DNA of 64,000 bases from an uncultured Mitsuokella sp. Its GTDB lineage: Bacteria > Bacillota > Negativicutes > Selenomonadales > Selenomonadaceae. The notes beneath the pieces were generated by a model. The model had not been told where the DNA came from. It made no database searches and worked only from the letters and a program-made list of their open reading frames with translations. Below are positions 1 to 8,860 of the stretch, in pieces. A program made the position numbers and the translations under genes. The stretch spans positions 1 through 64,000 of the forward strand of contig CAMCBT010000004.1 in assembly GCA_945873115.1 (NCBI GenBank). Direction: 5' to 3'. Every line of letters starts with the position of its first letter. Within the stretch, counting starts at the first letter, position 1.

Positions 1-63
<63 letters not shown>

Positions 64-122
64 TTTTATTCTATGGGATTCAATCTTCCATGCTCGTTCA
101 AAATGAATAGGATGTATTTAGG

Positions 123-158
123 CGGAGTCTGTTCACCACAGGCTCCGTCTGTTGTTTT
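123..158 (+). terminator. Probable terminator after the tRNA gene
   Basis: A 9-bp stem (123-131 with 139-147, one G-T pair) with a 7-base loop is followed by a T-rich stretch (TCTGTTGTTTT). It sits 60 bases after the tRNA and well before the transporter start, which fits termination of the tRNA transcript. The T-tract is interrupted, so efficiency is uncertain. Confidence 0.45.
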
Positions 159-223
159 GCAAGTATGCGAATATTCTGCGCATGTTTGCAGGTCCTATCG
201 GTTTATCTGCAAAGGAGGCTTTT

Positions 224-1501
224 ATGGAGACGTTGGCCGGCATCATTTTTGTTTTGATGTATGTTGTAATCGTGTCAGAAAAAATTCATCGTACCGTTGC
301 AGCCATGCTTGGCGCGATTCTCATGATGCTCATCGGTATCCTGGATCAGGAAACAGCTCTGCACCATGTGGATTTCAATACGCTGGGGCTGCTGGTCGGT
401 ATGATGATTCTCGTTGCCGTTACAAGTCAGACTGGTCTTTTCGATTATGTGGCCATCAAGGCCGCCAAGCTTGCGCATGCAGAGCCGAGAAGGCTTCTTG
501 TTTATCTTGGCCTCATTACCGCACTTTTTTCCGCGCTTCTCGATAATGTGACGACGGTTCTTCTAATGGTGCCAGTGACATTCTCTATTACGATGAAGCT
601 TCATCTGAAGGTAGTTCCCTTTCTTCTGACTCAGATTATTGCATCCAATATCGGTGGGACTGCAACGCTTATTGGCGATCCTCCGAACATTATGATCGGC
701 ATGGCGGTGCAGGAGCTTGACTTTGTTGCATTTATCATGAACCTGGCGCCGATTGCTTTCCTCAATCTTGCGGTCGTGCTCTTCATCATGAACGTGCTGT
801 ATCGTAAAACGCTCGTGACAAAGCCGGAGCTTCAGCGTGAAATCATGGCAATGAATGAAAAAGAAGCACTGAAAGATATGAAATTGCTCTATCGTTGCCT
901 TTTCGTCCTTGCCCTGACAATTCTCGGATTCTTTACCCACTCCATCACACATGTTGAATCCTCCCTTATCGCATTGACAGGCGGTTTTTTGATCTTGCTT
1001 CTTGCGGGAGGCAGTGCACACCTGGTTGAAGCGGCACTACATAAGGTGGAGTGGTCTACGATATTTTTCTTTATCGGCCTTTTTATTGCCGTCGGCGGTC
1101 TGATTGAAACAGGTGTCATTGCAGATCTTGCTGAAAAAGCAGTTTCGCTCACGGAAGGCGATGTCGTCCTGACATCTATGCTTATCCTATGGCTTTCTGC
1201 GATTGTTTCTTCTGTTCTTGACAATATCCCATTTGTTGCTACCATGATACCGCTGATTCAGAATATGGGAGCTATGGGCGTGTCCAATTTGGAACCGGTA
1301 TGGTGGAGTTTGGCACTTGGCGCATGCCTCGGAGGTAATGGCACGCTGGTGGGAGCTTCTGCAAATCTGATTGTCGCGGCGATGGCGGCAGAGAGAGGGG
1401 TCAAAATCACCTTTTTGAGTTACTTGAAGGTCGGTTTCGGCATCATGCTTCTTACTATTTTGATTTCGACGATTTATGTCTATATGCGTTACCTTATGTG
1501 A
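224..1501 (+). CDS. ArsB/NhaD-type ion transporter (COG1055-like)
   Basis: A 425-residue polytopic inner-membrane protein of the ion transporter superfamily, which exchanges or exports anions or sodium (arsenite, carboxylates or Na+/H+ in different members). It has about ten hydrophobic segments and the two half-repeat signatures expected: DNVTT near residue 107 followed by SNIGGTATLIGDPPN at 141-155, and in the second half DNIPFVATM followed by GGNGTLVGASAN. The ATG at 224 follows AAAGGAGG at 211-218; an upstream in-frame ATG at 152 has no such site. It is a single-gene unit closed by a long hairpin. No arsR or arsenate reductase is nearby, so an arsenic role is not supported and the substrate is unknown. 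Confidence 0.85.
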   Translation: METLAGIIFVLMYVVIVSEKIHRTVAAMLGAILMMLIGILDQETALHHVDFNTLGLLVGMMILVAVTSQTGLFDYVAIKAAKLAHAEPRRLLVYLGLITALFSALLDNVTTVLLMVPVTFSITMKLHLKVVPFLLTQIIASNIGGTATLIGDPPNIMIGMAVQELDFVAFIMNLAPIAFLNLAVVLFIMNVLYRKTLVTKPELQREIMAMNEKEALKDMKLLYRCLFVLALTILGFFTHSITHVESSLIALTGGFLILLLAGGSAHLVEAALHKVEWSTIFFFIGLFIAVGGLIETGVIADLAEKAVSLTEGDVVLTSMLILWLSAIVSSVLDNIPFVATMIPLIQNMGAMGVSNLEPVWWSLALGACLGGNGTLVGASANLIVAAMAAERGVKITFLSYLKVGFGIMLLTILISTIYVYMRYLM

Positions 1502-1505
1502 ATGA

Positions 1506-1560
1506 CAAAAGAGAAAGGGTTGTTTCGGCAACTCTTTCTCTTTTGTATGCAGGTTTTTTC
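1506..1560 (+). terminator. Intrinsic terminator after the transporter
   Basis: A 17-bp stem (1506-1522 with 1529-1545, one G-T pair) around the loop TTTCGG, followed by a T-rich stretch at 1553-1559. It starts five bases after the transporter stop codon. Confidence 0.85.
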
Positions 1561-1649
1561 AATTTCTACACGAATTATTTTAGCATAGCAGTATAGAGAA
1601 TAATAAGCAGAAGAACCATAGTACGGGAATAGTAGAGGAGGAGAGCCCT

Positions 1650-1922
1650 TTGGCAAAGTTTGGTGGTCGGGGTTTGGCGATGTATATGTTTTGGGCACTG
1701 GTGGGGGCGGTGATTGGAGGTCTTCTCGGACAGGCCTTAAGTTACGTCGAGGTGTTCTCAGGGATAGCACCGTATTTTGTTGCATCTCAGCCAATCTTTG
1801 AGGCTTCCTCGATTTCAATCAATCTATTTATCCTGAAGCTCTCATTTTCTATCGCTTTCCTGCCCAATATTGTGAGTGCTATCGGAGTGATTGTTGCGTT
1901 GCTTTTGGCGCGTAGATACTAA
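1650..1922 (+). CDS. DUF4321 family small membrane protein
   Basis: A 90-residue protein with a short basic N-terminus (AKFGGRG), a hydrophobic segment at about residues 10-30 and another at about 65-86. Length and the N-terminal pattern match the DUF4321 family found beside radC or mreB in many Firmicutes; no function is established. The start is TTG at 1650, chosen because GAGGAGGAG lies at 1635-1643. It is 32 bases upstream of radC and probably cotranscribed with it. I saw no convincing promoter in 1561-1649. Confidence 0.75.
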   Translation: MAKFGGRGLAMYMFWALVGAVIGGLLGQALSYVEVFSGIAPYFVASQPIFEASSISINLFILKLSFSIAFLPNIVSAIGVIVALLLARRY

Positions 1923-1954
1923 GTCAGCATCCTTTGTGAAGGAGGAATGTGGTC

Positions 1955-2650
1955 ATGACGGTCATGGTACGAGATCTTCCAGAAGAGGAGCGTCCGCGCG
2001 AAAAATTGATTCGATACGGTGCTTCTGCGCTCAGCAATGCAGAACTCTTAGCAATTCTATTGCGCACCGGCATGCAAAACAGGTCGGTTTTGCACGTTGC
2101 AGAGGATGTCCTTGCCATGTTCAAGGACCGGGGCATTCAGGAACTGGTGCATATGATGCCAAAGGAATTGACAAAAATACAGGGACTTGGCCTCACAAAG
2201 GCTGTGACTATCCTTGCAGCAGTGGAACTAGGTCGGAGGCTTCATATCGAATCGACAGCGCAAGCGACCATCGTGCATGGGCCGGAGGATGCTGCAGCAT
2301 ATCTCATGCCGAGACTGGAATTTGAACGGAAAGAACATTTTGTGATTCTTCTTTTGAACACGAAGAATCACATTACTGGCATGCGGGATGTTTCCACAGG
2401 AAGTCTCTCTGCCTCTGTTGTACATCCGCGGGAGGTGTTTCTTGAGGCGATACATGCCTCTGCGGCTGCAATTATACTTTCGCACAATCATCCCAGCGGC
2501 GACCCTTCTCCCAGCCGGGAGGATATTGCAGTGACACAACGCTTGCAGAAGGCAGGAAAGATACTTGACATCCCGGTTCTTGACCATATCATCATCGGCG
2601 AGGGGCGATTTGTGAGCTTGAAGGAGCAAGGCTATGTCTCTTTCGTCTGA
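1955..2650 (+). CDS. radC: RadC family JAB-domain protein
   Basis: A 231-residue member of the RadC/YeeS family. The N-terminal third carries a helix-hairpin-helix-like region (IQGLGLTKAVTILAA, about 76-90); the C-terminal half is a JAB/MPN domain with the metal-binding motif HNHPSGDPSPSRED at 177-190. The old link to radiation repair is not supported for the family and its biochemical activity is unsettled. The ATG at 1955 is preferred over an in-frame GTG at 1949 because GGAGG at 1941-1945 gives a 9-base spacing. RadC next to mreB is a classic Firmicutes neighbourhood. Confidence 0.93.
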   Translation: MTVMVRDLPEEERPREKLIRYGASALSNAELLAILLRTGMQNRSVLHVAEDVLAMFKDRGIQELVHMMPKELTKIQGLGLTKAVTILAAVELGRRLHIESTAQATIVHGPEDAAAYLMPRLEFERKEHFVILLLNTKNHITGMRDVSTGSLSASVVHPREVFLEAIHASAAAIILSHNHPSGDPSPSREDIAVTQRLQKAGKILDIPVLDHIIIGEGRFVSLKEQGYVSFV

Positions 2651-2687
2651 CGCAGAAAAGAAACTTGAAATCCTTACAGATTTTTTC

Positions 2688-2716
2688 ATTACAAAGTATT
2701 CGAAATATGCTACAAT
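2688..2716 (+). promoter_or_regulatory. Promoter for mreB operon
   Basis: ATTACA at 2688-2693, a 17-base spacer, and TACAAT at 2711-2716 preceded by TGC, which makes an extended -10. It lies between the radC stop and the mreB ribosome binding site, so the shape and division operon can be transcribed independently of radC. Confidence 0.6.
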
Positions 2717-2765
2717 AGATAGCAATGTGTTAAGCGATATATTCTGAAGGGAGTTTTCTAATACT

Positions 2766-3803
2766 ATGTGGAGTCTTTTTGGCGGTTTGTCGCACGATAT
2801 GGGGATAGACCTCGGAACAGCAAATACGCTCGTTCACGTGAAGGGAAGAGGCATTGTGCTTCGCGAGCCGTCTGTTGTAGCCATAAAAAGCGATACGGGT
2901 GATGTCTTGGCAGTCGGAGAAGAAGCCAGGAGAATGATTGGCCGCACCCCTGGCAATATCATTGCAATACGTCCGATGAAAGACGGTGTCATTGCAGATT
3001 TTGATGTCACCCAGGCAATGCTGAAATATTTTATCCGCAAAGCTATGAATACGAAATCCTTTGTGCGTCCTCGAGTCGTTGTTGGTGTTCCTTCTGGTGT
3101 CACAGAGGTGGAGAAAAGGGCGGTCATCGATGCAGCTCAGCAGGCGGGGGCTCGTGAGGCTTATCTTATCGAAGAGCCTATGGCAGCAGCCATTGGGGCT
3201 GGTCTTCCTGTAGAGGAAGCTACAGGAAGCATGGTGGTGGATATTGGCGGCGGTACGACGGAGATTGCTGTGATTTCCCTGGGGGGTATTGTCACGAGTC
3301 GTTCCATTCGTATCGGCGGCGATGAGATGGATTCTGCCATTGTCCAGTACATCAAGCGTATCTATAACCTCATGATTGGTGAGCGCACAGCAGAAGAAAT
3401 CAAAATTACCGTTGGCACAGCAATCGTGACGCCTGATGCGGATAAATCCATGGAAATCAGAGGCCGTGATCTTGTAAGTGGCCTGCCGAAGACACTTACG
3501 ATTCAAGCGAAGGAAATTCGTGAGGCACTTGATGAACCCATCTTCAAGATAATTGATGCAGTCAAGGGAACCTTGGAGAAGACACCGCCGGAGCTTGCAG
3601 CGGATGTTATGGATCATGGCATCATGATGACAGGCGGTGGAGCGCTTTTGACGAATCTTGATCGCTTGCTTTCGAAGGAAACGGGAATGCCGGTCCTCGT
3701 TTCGGAAGATGCACTTTCCTGCGTCGGGGAAGGAACAGGAAAGTCTCTGGAAAATATCGAGCTTTTACAGCGGGTTGTCATGACGTCTAAAAAATTACGG
3801 TAA
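2766..3803 (+). CDS. mreB: Rod-shape actin homologue MreB
   Basis: A 345-residue bacterial actin that polymerises on the inner face of the cytoplasmic membrane and orients the elongasome. The phosphate-1 motif GIDLGTANT is at 13-21, the second phosphate loop [13 protein letters not shown] is in the middle, and GGGALL near the C-terminus completes the ATP site. Length is normal. GAAGGGAG precedes the ATG. The stop overlaps the mreC start by one base (TAATG), so the two are translationally coupled. First gene of mreBCD-mrdA-minCDE-rodA. Confidence 0.98.
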   Translation: MWSLFGGLSHDMGIDLGTANTLVHVKGRGIVLREPSVVAIKSDTGDVLAVGEEARRMIGRTPGNIIAIRPMKDGVIADFDVTQAMLKYFIRKAMNTKSFVRPRVVVGVPSGVTEVEKRAVIDAAQQAGAREAYLIEEPMAAAIGAGLPVEEATGSMVVDIGGGTTEIAVISLGGIVTSRSIRIGGDEMDSAIVQYIKRIYNLMIGERTAEEIKITVGTAIVTPDADKSMEIRGRDLVSGLPKTLTIQAKEIREALDEPIFKIIDAVKGTLEKTPPELAADVMDHGIMMTGGGALLTNLDRLLSKETGMPVLVSEDALSCVGEGTGKSLENIELLQRVVMTSKKLR

Positions 3804-4735
3804 TGAGTAGAAAAGTTCGGAAAGATACAGATAATACTTCAAACAAAACAAAATGGATCCTTGGCTTCGTGTTGATTTTTCTGGTAAGCATTATTTTTGC
3901 GTCAGCACGAGGAAATTTTCAATCTCCGATGCTGTCGAAAATAGCTTCTACTGTCCTGATGCCCTTTCAAGGGGTCCTATCTTGGTCGGCAAATCAGGTG
4001 CTTTATGTAAAGAACGGCATTTGGGATATCATGACGGTGCATGAGCAAAACCAGATGCTTCGCAACGAAGTTGATGAATTGCGTACGATGAATATTCAGG
4101 CAAATGAATATTACGCCGAAAATCAACGTCTGCGGGCATTGCTTGGATATAAGCAGACAGCACTTCAGTTTGATTTTCTCGCTGCACGTATTATTGGGCG
4201 CGATTCCGCCACATGGTCGAGCACAGTCGTAATCAACCGGGGGACCAAAGATGGCGTGAAAGAAAATATGGTCGTCGTTACGGAAAAAGGACTGGTCGGC
4301 CATGTTGTTGAAGCAGGGCCGGTTTCTTCCAAGGTGCAGCTCATATTGGATCCACGAAGCTCTGTTGGCACGATTGTACAACGGGCTGAGTCGCGGATGA
4401 CTGGTATTGTGGAAGGAGATATGGATAACCCCACCATGCCGAAGATGGTCAATATTCCGAAGACGGGGGATGTTCAGGAAGGTGATATAGTTGTCACTTC
4501 AGGTTTCGGCGGAGTCTATCCGAAGGGGCTCGTTGTGGGAATCGTATCCTCTTTGCAAAACGATCCGGGAGGACTTTTGAAGATTTCCCTTTTGGAGCCA
4601 GCTGTTGATTTTCAAAAATTGGAGGATGTCCTGGTCATCGTTGCATCTCGAGAGGCTCCTCCACAGCCCTTGACTCCACCAGCTCAGACTCCAGGGACGG
4701 AAACAACGCCAGTTGCTCCTTCGACGGGAGGCTAA
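3803..4735 (+). CDS. mreC: Rod-shape scaffold protein MreC
   Basis: A 310-residue bitopic membrane protein: a cytoplasmic basic N-terminus, one membrane segment at about 18-34, an extracytoplasmic coiled coil at about 75-115, and a double beta-barrel domain to about residue 280. It bridges MreB and the elongation PBP2/RodA pair. The last 25 residues are Pro/Thr-rich (PPQPLTPPAQTPG), a probably disordered tail. The start overlaps the mreB stop; mreD begins two bases after its stop. Confidence 0.96.
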   Translation: MSRKVRKDTDNTSNKTKWILGFVLIFLVSIIFASARGNFQSPMLSKIASTVLMPFQGVLSWSANQVLYVKNGIWDIMTVHEQNQMLRNEVDELRTMNIQANEYYAENQRLRALLGYKQTALQFDFLAARIIGRDSATWSSTVVINRGTKDGVKENMVVVTEKGLVGHVVEAGPVSSKVQLILDPRSSVGTIVQRAESRMTGIVEGDMDNPTMPKMVNIPKTGDVQEGDIVVTSGFGGVYPKGLVVGIVSSLQNDPGGLLKISLLEPAVDFQKLEDVLVIVASREAPPQPLTPPAQTPGTETTPVAPSTGG

Positions 4736-4737
4736 GC

Positions 4738-5229
4738 ATGAAGACATTAGGGTGGATTGCTCTTTTTGTATTGCTTATCTATGCTGTTCAGACTGCGCTC
4801 CTGCCGTTTTTTTCCGTTTATGGCGTGTCCGTGGATTTAATGATCCTATACACGACCTCCATTGGCTTTTTGCATGGGAAACGCATAGGAGCACTGGCCG
4901 GGTTTTCCTTAGGCTTGCTGGAAGATCTGAGCGTAGGCGGTTTTTTCGGCATTCATGCATTCATGAATCTCCTTATAGGCTATGTGATAGGGAGGTTTTC
5001 CGGAAATGTATTTGAAGATCGCGCCTTTCTTCCTGTTGTGGCTTCCGTCTTTGTGACAGCATTGAAGTATGCTGGAATATCTCTTTTTATGGTGCTTCTT
5101 GGGTACTCCTTTCATCCATTGCTGCACTTGCATATTTTGCTTGTTATGCTTATATTCCAACTCGTGTTTTCGTACCCTGTCCATTACTCGGCTCGCTGTC
5201 TCAATCGGTATATTGTTTCGAAGAAGTGA
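4738..5229 (+). CDS. mreD: Rod-shape membrane protein MreD
   Basis: A 163-residue, very hydrophobic protein with about five or six membrane segments and the moderately conserved region GLLEDLSVGGFFG near residue 58, which is typical of MreD. It is a membrane partner of MreC in the elongasome. The ribosome binding site GGGAGG sits at the end of mreC. A small hairpin follows before mrdA. Confidence 0.93.
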   Translation: MKTLGWIALFVLLIYAVQTALLPFFSVYGVSVDLMILYTTSIGFLHGKRIGALAGFSLGLLEDLSVGGFFGIHAFMNLLIGYVIGRFSGNVFEDRAFLPVVASVFVTALKYAGISLFMVLLGYSFHPLLHLHILLVMLIFQLVFSYPVHYSARCLNRYIVSKK

Positions 5230-5235
5230 TTGCAG

Positions 5236-5265
5236 AGGCACCTTCCTGAAGGGGTGCCTTTCCTT
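5236..5265 (+). terminator. Possible attenuating hairpin between mreD and mrdA
   Basis: AGGCACC (5236-5242) pairs with GGTGCCT (5253-5259), followed by the pyrimidine-rich TTCCTTTC. It lies in the only real gap of the mre operon, so it may lower the level of distal transcript. The T-run is poor, so full termination is unlikely. Confidence 0.35.
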
Positions 5266-5285
5266 TCGATATAGGAGAGGTAATT

Positions 5286-7100
5286 TTGGACGAAATCGAA
5301 GAATTTAATGGCAGGATACGGACCCTGGGAATTCTATTTGTTCTCGTCATCGTGATTCTTCTGGGGCGTGCCTGCTATTTGCAGATTTATGATGGTGTAT
5401 ATTACTCGCGCCTGGCAGATGGCAATCGCATTCGAATCATCCCGACAATTGCTCCGCGGGGTACATTCTATGACCGTAATGGGGAACTCCTTGTTACCAA
5501 TCGCCCCGGCTTTGCCGTCTCACTGCTCCCCTTGACGGAACCAATCAAACCTGAAGTAATTCAACGTCTGTCGGATTTGCTGAAGGTTCCCAAGAGTGAT
5601 ATCGAACAGAAGATAGCTGTTCATTCCGGGGTTGATCCCATACATATCAAGTCGGATGTTACGCCGGATATTGTTTCGATTATTGAGGAACAGAAGGAAT
5701 CATATCCAGGGGTTGTGATAGAAGTACAGCCCATTCGGAATTATATTCTGAAGTTAATGGGGGCGCATACCTTTGGATATGTGAGCGAAATCAATGAAGC
5801 GGAGCTGGAACAGGAGAAGGATGAGGGCTACAAGACTGGTGATATCATCGGAAAGTTTGGCCTGGAAAAGGTCTATGATAAGGAGTTGCGAGGAGAAAAT
5901 GGCGGAGAACAGGTGGAGGTTGATGTAGGGGGGCGCCCTGTTCAGATTTTAGGGCAAAAGGAGCCAATACCTGGAAATGATCTTGTGCTCACCATTGATA
6001 AAAAGCTGCAAGAGGCAGCAGAAAAAGCAGTGGATGAGCAGTTGACGCAGATTCATGCCAATGCGGCTGCGGTCGTCGTCATGAATCCACAAACAGGTGA
6101 AATACTCGCTATGGTGAGCCGTCCTGCTTTTGATCCGAATCTATTTGCCCATGGAATTTCCACGAAAGATTGGAATCTGTTGAACAAGAATCCCTATCAT
6201 CCGATGGACAACAAGACAATAACTGGCGAATATCCACCAGGGTCTACTTTCAAAATTGTAACAGGCACTGCAGCCTTGACAGAAAGGGTAGTCTCCCCAA
6301 CTGAAAAAATACTCGATACAGGTAGACATTGGATTATTCCGAAGGGAAACGCAGAGGGCGAGGCGTTAGGATGGATTGATTTCACGCAGGCTTTGGCACA
6401 TTCGGATAATGTGTATTTTTACGAGATGGGAAATCGTCTCGGAATTGATCGACTCGAAAAATACGCCCGGATGTTTGGTCTTGGACAGAGGACAGGAATA
6501 GACCTTCCCTATGAATCAGATGGCCTTGTTGCAAATCGGCGGTATAAGCAAAAGAACTTCGAAGACGGAGAATGGTATCTCTCAGAAACCTTCGATGCAG
6601 CAATTGGTCAGGGCTTTAATCTGGTAACACCGTTGCAGGCAGCAATGGTAATGGGAGAAATTGCAGCAGATGGAAAACGGTACAAGCCCCATGTTGTAAA
6701 GAAAATTGTCACCGCAGATGGCAAAACGGTAAAGGATGTGCAGCCGGAGCTTCTATCTAAGCTCGAGGTTCCCGATTCTGTTATAAAGCTCATACAGGAA
6801 GGACTTCATCAGGTCACAAAAGTAGGGACAGCAGCATCAAATTTTCGAGGCTTCAGCGTGGATATCGCTGGAAAAACAGGAACAGCTGAAAATTCTCAGG
6901 GAAGAGACCATGGTTGGTTTGTCGCGTATGGGCCGTTTGCAAATCCCAATATTGTCGTTGCAGTCATTGTGGAGCAGGGAGGCTTTGGCTCCCAATCCGC
7001 CGTGCCCATCGGACGGAAGGTGCTTGAAGCTGCGTTTGGCATCGGGACGTATGCACCGAATGCACAAAATACACAGGCAAAGCAGAAGCCAAAGGATTAA
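5286..7100 (+). CDS. mrdA: Elongation-specific transpeptidase PBP2
   Basis: A 604-residue class B penicillin-binding protein that cross-links peptidoglycan during side-wall growth, working with RodA. It has an N-terminal membrane anchor at about 11-30, a PBP dimerisation domain, and a transpeptidase domain with the active-site triad S320-x-x-K323 (STFK), S373-D-N and K530-T-G. The start is TTG at 5286, six bases after GGAGAGG. MreBCD upstream and RodA downstream support PBP2 rather than the division protein FtsI. The C-terminal residues are Gln/Lys-rich and probably disordered. Confidence 0.96.
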   Translation: MDEIEEFNGRIRTLGILFVLVIVILLGRACYLQIYDGVYYSRLADGNRIRIIPTIAPRGTFYDRNGELLVTNRPGFAVSLLPLTEPIKPEVIQRLSDLLKVPKSDIEQKIAVHSGVDPIHIKSDVTPDIVSIIEEQKESYPGVVIEVQPIRNYILKLMGAHTFGYVSEINEAELEQEKDEGYKTGDIIGKFGLEKVYDKELRGENGGEQVEVDVGGRPVQILGQKEPIPGNDLVLTIDKKLQEAAEKAVDEQLTQIHANAAAVVVMNPQTGEILAMVSRPAFDPNLFAHGISTKDWNLLNKNPYHPMDNKTITGEYPPGSTFKIVTGTAALTERVVSPTEKILDTGRHWIIPKGNAEGEALGWIDFTQALAHSDNVYFYEMGNRLGIDRLEKYARMFGLGQRTGIDLPYESDGLVANRRYKQKNFEDGEWYLSETFDAAIGQGFNLVTPLQAAMVMGEIAADGKRYKPHVVKKIVTADGKTVKDVQPELLSKLEVPDSVIKLIQEGLHQVTKVGTAASNFRGFSVDIAGKTGTAENSQGRDHGWFVAYGPFANPNIVVAVIVEQGGFGSQSAVPIGRKVLEAAFGIGTYAPNAQNTQAKQKPKD

Positions 7101-7118
7101 GGAGAAAAAAGGAAAATC

Positions 7119-7760
7119 ATGGCGGAGGATATTGTCAAAATCAAGAGTGGAAAAGGGGTTCTTCATATAAATTTTCCAAAGGAGGCAACCTTTTCAGATG
7201 TTCGTGCAAATCTTGAGGAAAAATTAATATCAGGATCCGGCTTTTTCCTCAGAGGGACTGTCGTTCTTTTGCCCCGGGATGTGTTTTCACCAGAAGAAAA
7301 TGAGGCCCTGCAAAAGCTTTTCCACGCACATGGCCTGATTTGTCGTACGAAGACCCCGGAAGAGGCTGAACTGCTCATCAGCAATGCGGCTGCAAAGGAG
7401 CAGCAGCCACAAACTCCTTCGAAACAAGATATACAAGAAATGCTTGTTATCAACAAGACACTTCGTGGTGGGCAGGAAATACGTACGGAAAGTTCTGTAT
7501 TGATTGTTGGAAACGTGAATCCGGGAGCGCAGATAATATCTGGTGGCAGCATCGATATCCGTGGAACTTGCAGAGGAATGGTTCATGCAGGAGCAACGGG
7601 CGATACCGCTGCAATTATCGTGGCGGATCATCTTATGCCGACTCAGATTCGCATTGCCAATCTGATTGCACGCTCTCCGGATGCGATTGAAAAGTCGAAT
7701 CGTGCAGAAAGAGCCTCTATCAAGGATGGACGTATTATTATAGAACCGATTGAAAGGTAG
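7119..7760 (+). CDS. minC: Septum-site inhibitor MinC
   Basis: A 213-residue FtsZ inhibitor. Residues 1 to about 100 form the N-terminal FtsZ-binding domain; about 108-205 is the right-handed beta-helix domain that binds MinD, recognisable by VIVGNVNPGAQIISGGSI and IDIRGTCRGMVHAGATG. The linker is Gln-rich. GGAGAAAAAAGG precedes the ATG. It is followed 11 bases later by minD. Confidence 0.95.
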   Translation: MAEDIVKIKSGKGVLHINFPKEATFSDVRANLEEKLISGSGFFLRGTVVLLPRDVFSPEENEALQKLFHAHGLICRTKTPEEAELLISNAAAKEQQPQTPSKQDIQEMLVINKTLRGGQEIRTESSVLIVGNVNPGAQIISGGSIDIRGTCRGMVHAGATGDTAAIIVADHLMPTQIRIANLIARSPDAIEKSNRAERASIKDGRIIIEPIER

Positions 7761-7771
7761 GTCATTAAGAT

Positions 7772-8563
7772 ATGAGTGAAGTAATCGTCATTACATCTGG
7801 CAAGGGTGGCGTTGGGAAGACAACGACGACAGCAAATTTAGGTGTTGGACTTGCCATGCAGGGAAAACATGTCGTCCTTGTGGATGCGGATACAGGTCTT
7901 CGCAATCTTGACCTTTTGCTTGGGTTGGAAAACCGCATTATGTATGACCTGATTGATGTCACACAAGGACGGGTGCCTTACAAAAAAGCACTTGTGCGCC
8001 ATAAAAAATTTGAAACATTATATCTTTTGCCCACATCGCAGGTCAAAGACAAATCAGCAGTTAATCCAGAACAGCTTGTTAAACTTTGCGATGAGCTCCG
8101 AAAGGAGTTCGATTTCATTCTGATTGATTGTCCTGCTGGCATTGAGCAGGGCTTCCAGACAGCGGTAGCTGCTGCGGATAAAGCAGTCGTAGTCACAATG
8201 CCAGAGATATCTGCCGTTCGTGATGCCGATAAAATCATCGGAGAACTGGGACGCGCTGACAAGGATGACATAAAGCTCATTGTCAACAGGATTCGCCCGA
8301 AGATGGTCGAAAGTGGAGACATGCTTGATATGGATGATATCAATGATATTCTTTCGATTGATTGCATTGGACAGATTCCCGATGATACAATGGTCGTTAC
8401 AAGCACCAATAAGGGCGAGCCGTGCATTACGATGGAAAAATCTTCTGCAGGACAGGCATATCGAAATATTGTCAAACGTCTCTTGGGCGAAGATGTCCCA
8501 TTTATGGATTTCCAGACGGAGGGGTTTTTTGAAAAGCTTCGGCGCCGTGTTTTTGGGAAGTGA
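7772..8563 (+). CDS. minD: Septum-site ATPase MinD
   Basis: A 263-residue ParA/MinD-type ATPase. The deviant Walker A motif KGGVGKTT is at 11-18, and ILIDCPAGIE is the Walker B region. The C-terminal stretch FFEKLRRRVFGK can form the amphipathic membrane-targeting helix. It recruits MinC to the membrane and is displaced by MinE, so this organism has an oscillating Min system rather than a DivIVA-anchored one. Confidence 0.97.
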   Translation: MSEVIVITSGKGGVGKTTTTANLGVGLAMQGKHVVLVDADTGLRNLDLLLGLENRIMYDLIDVTQGRVPYKKALVRHKKFETLYLLPTSQVKDKSAVNPEQLVKLCDELRKEFDFILIDCPAGIEQGFQTAVAAADKAVVVTMPEISAVRDADKIIGELGRADKDDIKLIVNRIRPKMVESGDMLDMDDINDILSIDCIGQIPDDTMVVTSTNKGEPCITMEKSSAGQAYRNIVKRLLGEDVPFMDFQTEGFFEKLRRRVFGK

Positions 8564-8574
8564 GGGAGCATATC

Positions 8575-8838
8575 GTGATTGAATCATTAATGAAGCTGTT
8601 TGGGAAAAAAGAACGTAGCGGGAAAATAGCGCGTGATCGGTTGAAAATGGTTTTGATTCATGACCATGCAAACATTTCTCCAGAACTCATGATAAACCTG
8701 AAGAATGATATCATCCGCGTCATCTCGACGTATATGGACATCGATCAGGAAGATATGGATATTGCATTGGAGCAGGATTCGGATTCTGTAGCGCTTGTTG
8801 CAAATATTCCAGTGAACCGTGTGAAGCATCACAAATAA
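8575..8838 (+). CDS. minE: Min topological factor MinE
   Basis: An 87-residue protein. The N-terminal segment IESLMKLFGKK is the usual membrane-binding sequence, RDRLKMVLIHDHANISPE is the MinD-contact helix and beta-strand, and the rest is the dimerisation domain. It stimulates MinD ATPase and drives pole-to-pole oscillation. The start is taken as GTG at 8575, six bases after GGGAG; an in-frame GTG at 8560 overlapping the minD stop has no ribosome binding site. Confidence 0.93.
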   Translation: MIESLMKLFGKKERSGKIARDRLKMVLIHDHANISPELMINLKNDIIRVISTYMDIDQEDMDIALEQDSDSVALVANIPVNRVKHHK

Positions 8839-8860
8839 GAGAGGCAGGGCTTTTTCAGCC

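Noticed and set aside
224-1501. Arsenite resistance operon
   Set aside because: The transporter belongs to the broad ArsB/NhaD superfamily, but no arsR, arsC or arsA is adjacent and the unit is closed by a terminator.
2730-3617. A 295-codon minus-strand frame opposite mreB
   Set aside because: Shadow of mreB, whose actin-fold motifs and operon context are unambiguous.
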